A DNA stretch of 64,000 nt. Source: Saturnia japonica. Lineage: Eukaryota; Arthropoda; Insecta; Lepidoptera; Saturniidae. Position 1 is the stretch's first letter. Each line of letters begins with the position of its first letter. Shown here piece by piece: positions 10,931 to 22,065 of this stretch. A program made the position numbers and the translations under genes. Where the stretch lies: NCBI GenBank assembly GCA_033032175.1, contig CM065325.1:3128930-3192929 (forward strand), written 5' to 3'. The notes under the pieces are model-generated. The model was given only the letters and a program-made list of their open reading frames with translations. It was not told where the DNA came from and did no database searches.

Positions 10931-11217
10931 AAAGAATAATTTATTTGTTTTTATATTCGTTTATATCGTGGTAAGACTAAAATTCAACTTTCACTTACAA
11001 TATGATATTTTTTATACATAGGTATGTATATAAGTAGCCGTTAAAATAAAATGACTCAATGAGAATGTATCTATCTCAACTAGAATTATTGGGACAAGTT
11101 CGGCGAAAAAAATGAAGCCATTTATTTTATGTCCCAACCATTACTGCTGTCGAACGTGTGACTAATATTTGAGCATTTTTCATTTACTTAGTCTGTGAAG
11201 TGTTTATACGAGTATAT

Positions 11218-11370
11218 TCTACTAGATGACCCGTGCAAATATTTCTCATATTATAGAATGTGAACAATTTAACAGCTATCATTTTCGGTAAATAGATTGA
11301 TTAACAGATGACACCTCCTGCATGTTAGTTGACATTTATTTTCATTAAGAATAGCCGTATTTATGTAATT
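11218..11370 (-). mobile_element. Helitron-like fragment, CTAGATGA family, copy 1
   Basis: It starts CTACTAGATGACCCGTGC and continues with TTATAGAATGTGAACAAT, matching 17340-17490 in the same order and orientation. The CTAG start corresponds to an inverted Helitron-like 3' end. Non-coding. Confidence 0.45.
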
Positions 11371-11599
11371 TAAAATATAATGCCTTTTGAAAATAATGTA
11401 TTGAGATAGGAATGCAATTCAAGAGGAAATTTTAAATTAATAAATTTAACGAAATCATCAACTTTAAACTATGTGTCAAATTTCGTCAACAGCGGGGATT
11501 ATAAGCTTTAAAATGATGTACGAATCATTAATTATGATGAAGAAAATATTGGAAATATGAAGTTGCGGGCTCGATGTAATAGTTTTTTTTCTTCTAAAT

Positions 11600-11826
11600 A
11601 ACATACCATCACGCCTGTATACCCTAAGGGTTAGGTAGATGTATACACCCACAGTTCACCAGGAATGTATTTAGGTTCCATGTAAAGGGTGCGAGACTAT
11701 TGCCATTAATCGGGCACAAAACCAAGCACCGAGCTGCTACTGGGAATTTCATAGAAAAACCCAGTAACACCTTCCTTAACCTGGGAATCGAACCCAGGAA
11801 CGCTCGCGCTTACACATAGCTAGGGT
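11600..11826 (-). mobile_element. tRNA-derived SINE, first family, inverted
   Basis: On the minus strand the head carries the B box GGTTCGATTCC inside CCTGGGTTCGATTCCCAG. The body runs through CCCAGTAGCAGCTCGG and GCCCGATTAATGGCAATAG to the tail GGCGTGATGGTATGTT. Near full length and non-coding. Confidence 0.75.
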
Positions 11827-12229
11827 AAAGATAAAATATTTTGGATGAATTTGGTTTCTTTTCACTTTGTTTCACTAAATATATTACATAATTACTTATA
11901 CATACATTCTCTTTTATATTATGTACTTAACCTAAACGGAATTTATAGACCATATAAATGTTCATACGTGTAAAAATACTTCCTAATTGTATGTACCTTC
12001 AGACTATAACTATAACCATACCAAATTTCATTAAATTCAGCTATGTAGTTTTTGCGTGATTGGCGGTCAAACATACCGACAGACAGACAGACAAAAATTT
12101 CAGAAAATATCAAAATGTGTTCTGTCCATGATTCCAAGGCCCACTGACCCCCGACCCCCGACCTCCCGTATTATTTTTTCTCAAATATCTCTAATGTACA
12201 GATTTCGGATGTTTACTATTTTATTATAA
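11827..12229. other. No gene seen
   Basis: Contains a CCGACAGACAGACAGAC motif at about 12078-12095, suggesting a worn Helitron-like fragment. No coding potential recognised. Confidence 0.35.
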
Positions 12230-12499
12230 GTATAATTAAACTTTAAAGGGATAACTGACTGACTGGCTAATTTGCATACGGATTCCTTTTACAATGTAGG
12301 TAAGTACTACGGAAGGATTTTTGGAAACTCAACCCTTAAGGTGGTGAAAAAGGGGATGAAAGTTTATATGAAAATTCATCATTTTTGAAGATCGACCTAT
12401 TAAAATTAATATTCAACAATTTGGTTAGAATGCGACATAAATTATATAATGGGACATAACTTAACTATAACGCGAGCGAAGCCGCGGGAATAGCGCTAG
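12230..12499 (+). mobile_element. Helitron-like element, GGATAACTGACTGACTG family, copy 1
   Basis: It begins with GGATAACTGACTGACTGG and passes GGTGGTGAAAAAGGGGATG. It ends at 12496-12499 in CTAG after ACGCGAGCGAAGCCGCGGG, which forms the subterminal hairpin. The copy at 19225-19556 has the same architecture. Non-coding. Confidence 0.65.
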
Positions 12500-12629
12500 C
12501 AGTTAATAAAGGGCTCTGAACCGTTTCACGAAATAACAAAGTATTTTAATTTATCGAGTTTCGTTTGAATGAAGACACTGTTTGTATTGTAATTTAAAAC
12601 GGGTTTGTTGTTTACGAATTGTATCCTAC

Positions 12630-12919
12630 CTATATATTATAAAGGCGAAGATTTTGAGTGTGTTTATATGTTTGTTACTTCTTCACGCTTAAACCAAGTC
12701 CGGTGAAGCTGTAAAAGCCGCAGCGGCTTTAGGGCCCCTCAGGCTAACAGTGTAGTCAGTTCGAAAAAAAAAAAAAAACACGCTTAAACGGCTGAACTAA
12801 TTTTGATGAAAATTGTTATGGATGTAGCTGACACCCCGGAAAAACACATAGGCTACTTTTAAAGTTTTTTTAAGGTGTCATTTAAATTATGCGCCGGTGT
12901 AACCACGGGACACAGCTAG
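12630..12919 (+). mobile_element. Helitron-like element split by a Jockey-tail insertion
   Basis: It contains TTGTTACTTCTTCACGCTTA and GGCTGAACTAATTTTGATG, and ends at 12916-12919 in CTAG after GGGACACAG. It is interrupted by the small poly(A) insertion at 12695-12778. Its 3' part resembles 27377-27537. Confidence 0.65.
12695..12778 (+). mobile_element. 84-bp Jockey-tail retroposon with target-site duplication
   Basis: The sequence starts CAAGTCCGGTGAAGCTG, contains the stem-loop AAAGCCGC-A-GCGGCTTT, and ends TAGTCAGTTCG plus poly(A). It matches the 3' tail of the Jockey-like element at 34150-37485. The 11-bp CACGCTTAAAC occurs directly before (12684-12694) and after (12779-12789), a target-site duplication made by target-primed reverse transcription. 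Confidence 0.85.
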
Positions 12920-13009
12920 TATAATATAAAACTAGCTTATGCTTATGGCTTGGTCGACATTGAAATTTCGATAAGTTTTATTTTTATTTATTTATTGAAT
13001 ACATATATT

Positions 13010-13215
13010 TTTTTAAATCACAAATAAGCGACTACCGTAGCCTGTGGACGCTTGTATTGCCAAAGATTGAACAATCGCGTTGCCTACCCAAGAAGCTCTA
13101 GAAACTCTACTCACCGCGGGAACACAACACAAGGTTATTAGGCTGCGATCTTCTGTGAGGTGGAGGTAATCCACCAGTCGGACAGCCCCAAATAAAGAGA
13201 AATCGTCAAAAAAAA
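13010..13215 (+). repeat. Dispersed repeat family G, copy 1
   Basis: Motifs CGACTACCGTAGCC, GGACGCTTGTA, GCTCTAGAAACTCTACTCA, GCGATCTTCTGTGAGGTGG and CCACCAGTCGGACAGCCC recur in order at 22735-22995 and 47755-47995 (plus) and at 60880-61030 (minus). It ends in an A-rich run. Class unknown; non-coding. Confidence 0.6.
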
Positions 13216-13417
13216 AACATCTGTCCCCTAAATCGAAAATACCCGTAGGTAGGTTTGTGTAAGGTTCGGAAACGCCATCGCCGTTCTTATTTTTGACTTA
13301 TTGCAGTAGTGTTCAAGTTGCTACGTCCCAAACCGAAGGTTATGGTTGAACACACAGGTGTTCCAACTTCAGCAATAAATAAATATGGGGCCACAATTGC
13401 CATGAAAATTATTATTT

Positions 13418-13770
13418 TATTAGCTGGTGCCCGCAACTTCGTTCGCGCAGGTTTAGTACTTCGAGTAGCTTATTTTCTTCTCTATCTTTATACCAAAATT
13501 CAGAAAATTCGCAAAACAATCAAATTGGATAAAGAAGAGCTCACAAGAGAATTTTTAACACAAAAGATTACCAACTACAATAATTTTGAAGAGTTCCCCG
13601 GTGTATCTTCGAAGTTGATGGTACAATACTAATTAAAATGGGACCGTCTTTAGGTATACCCTTTCTAACAAAAAAAGAATCGGTTCATAAGCAAAGAAGG
13701 TATGGCTGACCATCCATTAAAAAAACATTCGAATTGAAAACCTTCTCCTTTTTGAAGTCTGATAACAAAA
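13418..13770 (-). mobile_element. Helitron-like element, ACCGACTTC family, inverted, near complete
   Basis: It starts with TAGCTGGTGCCCGCAACTTC (inverted 3' terminus with hairpin) and ends with AACCTTCTCCTTTTTGAAGT. Relatives lie at 47403-47625 (plus), 53494-54545 (minus) and 56033-56200 (minus). The 107-residue ORF inside is a by-product. Confidence 0.55.
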
Positions 13771-14334
13771 TAAACGTATACTTATATACCTATATAAAAT
13801 AATTATGTTTTAAAATTATTTTAATAATGTACATAGCTTTAGATAATTCATTAATTATTCGGTTTACTTAGTACGTTACATATTTAAGATACTACGAATT
13901 AAATTTAATTAAGATGCCTTAGTAGTATTTGACAGGCTTTACGAATAAATTATTCTAATTTGAATAGTAAAAAGCAATTTAAAGCTGCTAAAGCTTTAGT
14001 TTATCAGTTTTGCATAATTTTACGTAATTGTCTACAGTGAATTATTTTATCGTTGATTCAAATTCAGAATTATTATGTCATAATTCACTTCGATATTGTG
14101 GCGGTCAGTGTATCGGATTATATAGAGAACTGCCTCGCGGCTTTGCACGATTTTATACTCATATTATTTGCTCATATTATTGCTAATTCTTTTAGCACAT
14201 CAATTGAGGAATGACATATACTTCCCGTGTACGAAAACTCATCAAAAACCGTTGAGAATGAATACAAACTTCTATTTTTATATAAAAGCTTAATGATATA
14301 TACCTAAAAATTTTCAATTATACACAGGTCAAAA
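13771..14334. other. No gene seen
   Basis: AT-rich sequence. Nothing recognised. Confidence 0.4.
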
Positions 14335-14466
14335 TCAAAATCAAAGAAGTCCTAATTCAATTTAGGCCCTAAGGAGGCACTTATGAATGTTAAAACACTA
14401 AGTACCACCGGTTCGGTAAACATCCCGCCATCGAGAAGAACCGGGGAGAAACTAGATCGGGTATAT
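14335..14466 (+). repeat. Dispersed repeat family H, copy 1
   Basis: AATTCAATTTAGGCCCTAAG, GCACTTATGAATGTTAAAAC, CCACCGGTTCGG and CGAGAAGAACCGGGGAGAAA recur in order at 15270-15390 and 56565-56695 (plus) and 63185-63320 (minus). Confidence 0.55.
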
Positions 14467-15269
14467 TTTTTCTTTCTTTCAATAGTATTAATATAATACA
14501 ATAATGTCTTATGTAATAGTAATAACTATATAATTTAGTGAATACACAGAGAGGGAGTCACTTCCAAATATCACTATCATAACCTATAATACTTTTTGAG
14601 AGTGAAACCTGCTTGACATGGTCTTTGAACCCATTGGCTGGTAAATTCAATAATGTGCTTCGGACTCTTTTTATACAACCTAACACTATTACGTGAAAAA
14701 CTTTTATATTAGTTTTACTAAGTCTAAAACACGTTACGATTAATTTATATCTATTTCTAGTATTTTTAGCATTAGCATTAGAAAATACAAACATGCAAAT
14801 ACTAAAATGAAATAAATATTTAGGACTCGTTGCGCTTAAATAAAGCCTACAATCCATTGAGATAATAATTATATACGGCGGTTCTCTTGAATCAACCCCA
14901 GGCAAAACAAACATTCATTTAACATCTTAGAGAGATTTTCATTTCAGTTCACATATTTACAAACGAAATACTTTAAGATATATGTAATATTTATGTAATA
15001 TATTATACGAAAATATCGTAGACAATTTTACATAGGTATACTTTAAAGTATTTCGTTCGTAATTTTAATGAGTTGAATGAGCTTAATATAATTTGCTTTT
15101 ATTTATTTGAGCAAACACTTTTTTCATAATATCAAAATCTAGAATAATTTTTTAAAGTTGTAGGTAGGTTCTTCTTTTTGGGGCGTTTAGTAAAGGATAA
15201 TACTGAGTACTTTCGTCACCGCGCGCATCATGTGACGGACGTTGATACTGATGTGATATCATTATTCAA
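14467..15269. other. No gene seen
   Basis: AT-rich. The 118-residue minus-strand ORF at 14558-14914 has no domain, signal or splice context that supports it. Confidence 0.4.
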
Positions 15270-15390
15270 TTTAGCCACTAACAAGGTACTTTAAAACGAT
15301 AAAACACTACAACAGTTTCGGAAAACACTCCCAGTTACCGAGAAGAGACGGCAAGAAACTTGATAAGTGTAGGTCAATCAAGAAAAACTG
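15270..15390 (+). repeat. Dispersed repeat family H, copy 2
   Basis: AAAACACTACAACAGTTTCGG and CGAGAAGAGACGGCAAGAAA match the family H copy at 14335. Left part missing. Confidence 0.45.
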
Positions 15391-15529
15391 CAGAGACGAT
15401 CTTGAGCCGTTTTCCAGATGAAGAAATACGTATATATAACAGACAATCATGAAAACTATGAGTATTTTTATTCAAAGTTATAAGAATATAAGCCAAAGAT
15501 ATCTATATCTTAGACAGTCGTAAGGTAAA

Positions 15530-15680
15530 AGTCAGGTCAGGAGTAATCTAAACCGACGAGCATGCATGAAAAGATTGATGGATATTGAGAGGATATATGT
15601 CAGGATCGTAGCAAGTGGAAGGACATGGGCTCTGCTTACCCCGTCAGGAATGAGGCGTGATTTATGTATGTATGTAAAAT
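15530..15680 (+). pseudogene. Non-LTR retrotransposon 3' tail relic
   Basis: The plus strand reads a degraded LINE C-terminus (RACMKRLMDIERI-like), then CAGGATCGTAGCAAGTGG and TCTGCTTACCCCGTC, followed by TTTATGTATGTATGTA. A short TATG-repeat tail after this block is typical of some lepidopteran LINE 3' ends. Heavily truncated, with no catalytic region. Confidence 0.5.
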
Positions 15681-16329
15681 TAATAAACAGTGGGATTTCA
15701 AACAAATTCCGTTTGCTGAATATTTTATGAGAACGGTATTGCCTGAAATGTGGGCACAACGTCACATATAAATTATATTTATTTGTTAACTCTAAGGCTT
15801 TATATTCTAAGTAATATGTTACTTTAACAATGTTAACATAATATAATATGTTTGTAAAACATTTACTACTTTTAACCCTCAACGCAATATGAATAGGTTA
15901 ATTGCGTCAGAGGTTTCTTAAATTTTTCATTTACCTTGTTATAAGGTTATATATCATTTTAAATATGAGCAATAGTTTGAAAGTTCTTATTTTCACAACG
16001 AACTGTACACTAAGTAAGTAAATTATTTAATATCCTAAACAAAGACCGATGCGGTTTTGAAATAGAAGTCGAACATGATATAGGAGTGCTTAATTCTTGA
16101 ATACAATAATGATGCGACATTATTGTTAATAATACTAACGAGATTATTAAGCTTATACCGTTTAAGATTAATCTTGTCTAATGAGTCTATTATAATACTC
16201 TATATTTGTATATTAATTTATGTTACATTAATATGTAAGTATATGTAGTTCTCTCATTGTCTTTTTTTAAATTCCTGATATATATTTATTAGGAAGGATA
16301 CACTAGTCACGATCGTGACATAAAATAAT
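15681..16329. other. No gene seen
   Basis: AT-rich sequence. Nothing recognised. Confidence 0.4.
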
Positions 16330-16579
16330 TGTATTTTTTTGTATGTTTATATTTAACCGAAAAACGGTTTAAGTGATCTACAAAAATATTGGCCCCTAGT
16401 TTATCTAAAAAAAGTCCGCGATAGCATATACCTATCTCTTACACATAAGCCACAATAAGATATTTTATTATAAACATTATTATATTTTATTATGAGCATT
16501 ATTTTTAGGCAAGGCATATTATGTCCTTTGCCCTTTATAGCGTGATATTTGGACATGTGAAACCGTGGGGCACAGCAAG
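16330..16579 (+). mobile_element. Helitron-like element, opposite copy of 6318-6650
   Basis: ATAGCATATACCTATCTCTT and ACACATAAGCCACAATAAG are the inverted counterpart of the 6318 element. The end GTGGGGCACAGCAAG is a CTAG terminus mutated to CAAG. Non-coding. Confidence 0.55.
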
Positions 16580-17033
16580 TCAATAATATATAAATCATAA
16601 AACATGAGTAGTAATGAAATAATAAAAAAACAATTTACTGTTCCCTGCGCAATTCTACAAGAACTGGTATAAAATATAAGTACCTATAAAATACATAAAA
16701 CGTGCTTTGTAATCACTAGCGGTTACCTAAAGGTCGAAATTCGACCAGCGACTTTTTTGATTGATTCTACATTTGCAGTATGAACGTAAACAAAGAATAA
16801 GTGAATGTTTTGGGGGGTCTAAGTTAAATGGCACTTGTCAGTAGAGTATTCGCATTCATGTAAATTAATGTATAATGTATAACTTTCTCCAATTCTCCAC
16901 ATAAAATGTAACCATTTCAAGCCTCCGTGCGAGCAATATGCTTAAAAAGGAGTCCGAATTTTTCTCCTAAGTATTAAACTAGGATGTATTTTAAATGTCA
17001 TTGCGTATTAATTTATGGATGTTTTTTTAACGT
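16580..17033. other. No gene seen
   Basis: AT-rich sequence. Nothing recognised. Confidence 0.4.
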
Positions 17034-17325
17034 TATAGGTTTAGCGTTGTGGCCACAATCTCACCTGATCTTAAGTGACGATGTGGCCCAAGGTGGTAGC
17101 ACTCTAAGCTTAAGGAACACTGGCTATCAAGTGCAGGTGCCGGAACACACCTATTGGTACTTGCGGGTGGTAGCTGGCCAAGCAGGCATTAGACAATGCC
17201 CTACCACCATGCTATGGTTTCATCACGATGTTTTCCTTCACCGAAAGCTCAGGCTTCTTGCAGGGATTCGATCTCATGTCGATCGACGCAGAGTCCGTAC
17301 GTACTACCAACTGAGCCATCATTGC
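17034..17325 (-). mobile_element. tRNA-derived SINE, second family, copy 2
   Basis: On the minus strand the head reads GATGGCTCAGTTGGTAGTAC (A-box-like) and GAGATCGAATCCC (B-box-like). The body shares GACGATGTGGCCCAAGGTGG and GCCCTACCACC with 7806-8090. The 138-residue plus-strand ORF across it is a shadow of the SINE. Confidence 0.7.
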
Positions 17326-17339
17326 ACGAATATAATATC

Positions 17340-17490
17340 TCGACTAGATGATACCCATGCTAATACATCGCACATTACAGAATGTAAACAATCTAACTAA
17401 CAGCTGTGAAGTTAGTTAAGTGGATTTTTAATAGATGGCGCCACCTAAATATTAATTAGTTGATATGTCATATTATGGTACTTAGAACAT
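17340..17490 (-). mobile_element. Helitron-like fragment, CTAGATGA family, copy 2
   Basis: Starts with CTAGATGATACCCATGC and contains TTACAGAATGTAAACAATC and TAGATGGCGCCACC, in the same order as 11218-11370. Confidence 0.45.
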
Positions 17491-17689
17491 TGAACTTTTT
17501 TTATACCTTATTTAACGAAAAAAATAATTTTAAAAAGTTTTAAAATTATCCCACAAAAACTCCATAAAGAAATAATTTAGAGAGCTTGAAAAACCCACAT
17601 GAAGGCAATTGTCAAAAAATGTATTAAATTGTTAATGTATCATATTTATAGCTTGAAACCTTCATTATTTATTTCACAGCTATAAACAG

Positions 17690-17985
17690 AATAAGGCCGG
17701 CTTACTATCAGAGAAACAGCGTAACATCTTTACGCTTCTATTCTTCGTACAATACTGTCCATAGATAATACACTAATACGAGAATACTGTCCCTCAACAT
17801 CTCCTTTAGACAAAAGTACTCTGTGCTCAACATGTTTCAATAGTGCTTTATATTATAATTCCTTTTTAACAAAATTATGCGTAGATGGCGTGCCGAAAAT
17901 CTTCCGCTACAATATAATTCAAACCGGCTACACAGACTGATAACGGATGTCGGTAGGATTTAATAAGTTTTGTATAAATCCAACG
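17690..17985 (+). repeat. Local direct repeat, copy 1
   Basis: CAGAGAAACAGCGTAACATC, AGATGGCGTGCCG, TACAATATAATTCAAACCGG and TTTAATAAGTTTTGTAT recur in order at 18990-19225. Non-coding; probably a transposon fragment. Confidence 0.6.
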
Positions 17986-18989
17986 GATCTAAATTATCAG
18001 CTACAACTTTTTGTTTAAATTAATCGTTATTAAAAGTTGAATAAATCAGTCAACCCCTGTAAATTGCGCCATCGTGCCCTATTTCTGTTAAGAACAATAG
18101 GTTCACATAATTTAAAACGAAGCTGTATAAAAATATGAAAGCCTGTGACAAATCACATCCCTGATGTATAGCAGTATTGCCGCGTTGAGCTGACGTCATC
18201 GCTACAGCTGCTATTTCAATTTTCCTCTTGCATACTTATAAGACATATTTTAATATTAATAGCAATTGTTACGCAGTAATTATTTTCATCTCGTAACTTT
18301 ATATATTTTCGGAGAACAACATTTTATCAATCGGTTTGAAATTAAAAAAAAAAAAAAAACTTTTTGAAAGAGAAACTTTTACGAGTTCAAAAAGTATTCT
18401 TGACATGAATGATATAAGCTTCCCGTGTACCACCTACTAAAAATCATAAAAATCGGTCAAGCCATGTTTGACTTAATTGCGGAAACAAAAATAAGAAATA
18501 TTGTAATCTTATACTTCTCATGGCGTTTTATTTTGGCAACACACGTTTGTTGACCAGACCGTGTCTGATCCATCTTTATTTAAAGGCCATTGCGATGACA
18601 GGGACTAACGATTGATCTTCATGTGTGGGTAGTGACAGTTTTTTATGAACTGTATTATATTTATTATCAATGACAACGTGAAGGTATTTCCGAAACAGCT
18701 GTAGAATAATTATTTCCATCTGGACTGAGATCACCATAGACTATCGAGGCGTAATCCAGTAATTGGTGATGTGTAACATCTGATTTATCATAGTGGCAAC
18801 CTTAGGCGTGCCACGTTCAGGGATCAGCTGGTGTCAAAGATGCATTTTGAATACAAAAAATATTGGGAGAAAGAGGTGGCAGCGATTTTATATGAGCCAC
18901 CCCACCCTTCCCGCTAACGCGTTGCATTATGACGTTTTTATAATGTTGCATAAATATAAGTGGTATACTGATTATCTGTTGTAAGAAGC
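17986..18989. other. No gene seen
   Basis: Mixed AT-rich sequence with a poly(A) run at about 18343-18359. ORFs on both strands near 18800-19030 have no recognisable product. Confidence 0.4.
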
Positions 18990-19225
18990 ATACAGCCACA
19001 GGCTTAGTAACAGAGAAACAGCGTAACATCTTTACACTTTTATTTTAAGTACCAAACTGTTTCTAACATGATTCCACCCAAACCTTTATATTATAATTTC
19101 TGTTTAGCAAAAGTATGCACAGATGGCGTGCCGTAACAACTTCCGTTACAATATAATTCAAACCGGATACACCGACTGGTAACGGAAGTTAGTATTTAAT
19201 AAGTTTTGTATGAAGCCAACACTAT
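18990..19225 (+). repeat. Local direct repeat, copy 2
   Basis: Matches 17690-17985 block for block (CAGAGAAACAGCGTAACATC, AGATGGCGTGCCGT, AATATAATTCAAACCGG), with substitutions and small deletions. Confidence 0.6.
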
Positions 19226-19556
19226 AATGTATAAAAGGATAATTGACCGACATAAAAACGTACTTTCCATATGATGGGGGCTAGGACCGTGAAAATTTGC
19301 ATGCGGATGGATTCCACTTACACTGTAGATGAGCACTAAGGATTTTTTGGAAATTCAACACCTAAGGTGTTGAAAAGGGGATGAAAGTTTGTATAAAAAT
19401 CCTTCATTTACCATCTATGAAAATTGGTACCTTTACAGAAATTCAGTTAGAAACTAAAAAAGACGTGTGTCATAGTTTTTTCAAGTTCATTACCTAAAGG
19501 TGTAAAAGATAAGGTGCAAGACTACGACGCGAACAAAGCCGCGGGGAAAGCGCTAG
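19226..19556 (+). mobile_element. Helitron-like element, GGATAACTGACTG family, copy 2
   Basis: It passes GGATAATTGACCGACATA and GTGTTGAAAAGGGGATGAAA. It ends at 19553-19556 in CTAG after ACGCGAACAAAGCCGCGGGG. Same architecture as 12230-12499. Confidence 0.65.
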
Positions 19557-19694
19557 TAAGTATATATAGAGTAACAGTTATTTCAAAGTCTAGACCATCT
19601 TAATATTGACCACAATGTGCCTTGCAAGATCATCAGAAGACTTGACTCTATTAATTGTCACGTTTTGGTATCAGTTAGATTAAATTCAGCTGCG

Positions 19695-19800
19695 AAAAGG
19701 CTTGCAGGCTGGCATGATAGCGATTAATTGCCAATCTCTCTTTGTTCACCGTTATTTTTAGAATGTACTGTTCCTACTATTATTTAGAATGTCATCACTT
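19695..19800 (-). repeat. Dispersed repeat family F fragment, inverted
   Basis: GCAGGCTGGCATGATAGCGA and AGAATGTACTGTTCCTACTA correspond inverted to blocks of 572-740. Confidence 0.45.
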
Positions 19801-20599
19801 TAACATATAACTATTAAAAAAAAAAAAAGATAAGGCGGTATGCACTATCAATTCTCATGTTAAAGTTTTTCTCAACTCACTTCGCGTCGTATATCTTTTT
19901 TAATGATACGTCGTCGGCGAGTCCCAGGTGGCAAAACTACACCGAACTTTGTCGATATTAAGAGTCGAACTTCTAAGTTTTCTAGTGTACGCTCGTTGCT
20001 TTTGCTGTCTACTTCGGTTATCATAGTGCACTGCACAAATTAACTGTTATAATATTGACAAACAACAAAATACTGACTTAAATAACAATTGTTTATAGCA
20101 TAAATGATGAGTAAAAACCAAAGAAACCCAAAAAAAATACGCACAATTTTTGCTAAATGTCGAAAGTCGGCGTCTAGATAAATGTAAATCCAGTCATTAC
20201 TCCTTAAGTACAAGATATTAAATTTAATCTTAAAACGTCATAAGTCCTATTAAATCCACATTGGAATATTTCTTTCTCCTATTTTGAAAATTGGAGCCCA
20301 ATCTTCAATCTTCTCCTGCTAACCATTTGAAGATGTTCTAAATCATCGATTCACATATATCAAACTCGTAAAGACTACATATTACTCATGATTTTAGGGT
20401 TTAAGTGGTGTTCAATTTCATCTTCAAAGCTGAGACGTCCAAGCCAACCTCACCTGCTCGTGGTGCAACCTGCTAAGCAACGAGCGAGGAAATGCCGATA
20501 GCGGGATGTTAGGGCTGTTTTGCGCGTCCACCATCTTGTGGTGAAAAGTGCGTCATGGTGACTTGCTTTTGCGTGTCACTTTTCTGGGTCAGCCTGTGT
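19801..20599. other. No gene seen
   Basis: AT-rich with a somewhat GC-richer block at 20440-20590 of unknown nature. No supported ORF. Confidence 0.4.
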
Positions 20600-20725
20600 A
20601 TATTCAGTTCAATTAATACAGGCTGGCATGACAGCGGTGACCGTCGACTGATTACAATCTCTCGGTAGTCGCCGTTGTGTTAGAATTGTACTATGCTTAC
20701 CGTCAATTTGCAGTACTACTATAAA
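20600..20725 (-). repeat. Dispersed repeat family F, inverted copy
   Basis: The minus strand reads TTTTATAGTAGTACTGC, AAATTGACGGTAAGC and CACCGCTGTCATGCCAGCC, the same order as 572-740. Confidence 0.55.
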
Positions 20726-21639
20726 AAATAATGAAGATATGACCTTTACATAAATTAGATCAGATGTCAGTCACTATAGCCTAAGTTATTTTCTTGATTA
20801 CCGCTATATGTTCACTAGAAAGTAATTATCCGGGCAGGATAACTCTTTTTTTGAAAAAACTTCTTAGTATTGTTTTTTCCAAAGCATTTCTTAATAACAA
20901 TTGCACTAGAAAAAGATTCTTTTGTAGAATACATCCTTGTGTCTTAGACAAAAGGAAATACCCAGCATTAGGATATTTCTTTCATTGTTCGATGATTATT
21001 GAGGTCGGAGTAGACTTTGTTTGTACTTGGAATATTTTCACTGTTTATTTGTACAACTGGATAACCAAAGCAGTTGTCTTTCCGATTAAAGTTATTACGA
21101 ATCATTGGTTTCACAAAGGTCAAGTTTACTTTCTTTGATATTCTTTGACTTGCAAAAGTTTTGTTATTATAAGAACTTTTACGTCACAAACTTTCGACGT
21201 TCGAAATCGCTCTTTCATTAAAGCAACGAGAGATCTATTTTCTTTCATACTTCCAATTTCTTTCATCATTTCTTATAATACAAAATTGGAATTACTTTTT
21301 TGTTAGAAGTTACGGTGATATGTATTATCTTTCATTTTTCTCGTGTCATTCTTCATTTCGTATAAGGAAATAAACGTTTTTCTAATTTATTATCATAACA
21401 ACTGAGGAATATTTATTATGTATTTAATGTTCTTGGGTTTTTACGATGACAAACCCCCAGAAATTCTGTTACTGAATTTCTATATTTTTCCTGGTTTGAA
21501 TTTTTATTACTTTAATATTACAGCAGTGAAATATCAGTTAAGCTGGACCTAATTTATGGCGAACTCTCTTATCTAACAAATATATTGAAACAAAATCGCG
21601 TTCATTTAGTAATTTCCTAGTTTTGAATGAAAATATCAT
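20726..21639. other. No gene seen
   Basis: The 114-residue ORF at 20794-21138 has no domain or splice support. Otherwise AT-rich. Confidence 0.4.
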
Positions 21640-22065
21640 TTTCACGTTCAAAATACCGCTGGAAAGTCGGTGAGATGTTGCTGATGACGCTGAGATATTT
21701 TCGTTTTCCATGGGTCGAATAAAAAAGCTCCAGGTCACTAAAAGAGCAATGGGGAATGCTATGCTCAGAGTTTCTTTGCGTGATCGTATCACAAGTGGAG
21801 AAATCCGCACAGTAATGAAAGTCACCGTCATAGCCCACTTAATTACTAGCCTTACGTTGCAATAAGCTGGACACGTAGCTTGTAGAATGGAATGGCCGAT
21901 GAGGCCAGTTCTCGAGTGGCAACCGCGTATCTGAAGACGCAGCGTGGTCAGACCAGCCACAAGGTAGACCGACTACCTGGTTTAGATTACGGTAAGCAGC
22001 TAGATATAAGCAAGCCAGGATGGGTCATTGTGGTAATTTTTGGGTGAGGCCCATGTCTAATAGTG
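21640..22065 (+). pseudogene. LINE (RTE-like) reverse transcriptase C-terminal relic
   Basis: The plus strand reads KKLQVTKRAMGNAMLRVSLR, then DRITSGEIRTVMKVTVIAHL, and after a break AGHVACRMEWPM, VLEWQPR and RRSVVRPATR. This order (QRAMERAMLG-S-RDR, then AGH-AR, then VLEW-PR, then R-VGRP--RW) is the conserved C-terminus of a lepidopteran endonuclease/reverse-transcriptase LINE. Stops and frame changes throughout make it dead. The longer minus-strand ORF over it is a shadow. The end carries GGGTGAGGCCCATGTC, matching the usual stop region of these elements. Confidence 0.75.

Noticed and set aside
13309..13632. 107-residue ORF starting MFKLLRPKPKV
   Set aside because: It crosses the boundary of a Helitron-like element (CTGGTGCCCGCAACTTCG) and lacks any domain.
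16984..17400. 138-residue plus-strand ORF
   Set aside because: It overlaps a minus-strand tRNA-derived SINE throughout; there is no conserved protein motif.
21538..21960. 140-residue minus-strand ORF
   Set aside because: The plus strand carries recognisable LINE C-terminal motifs over the same bases; the minus ORF is its shadow.
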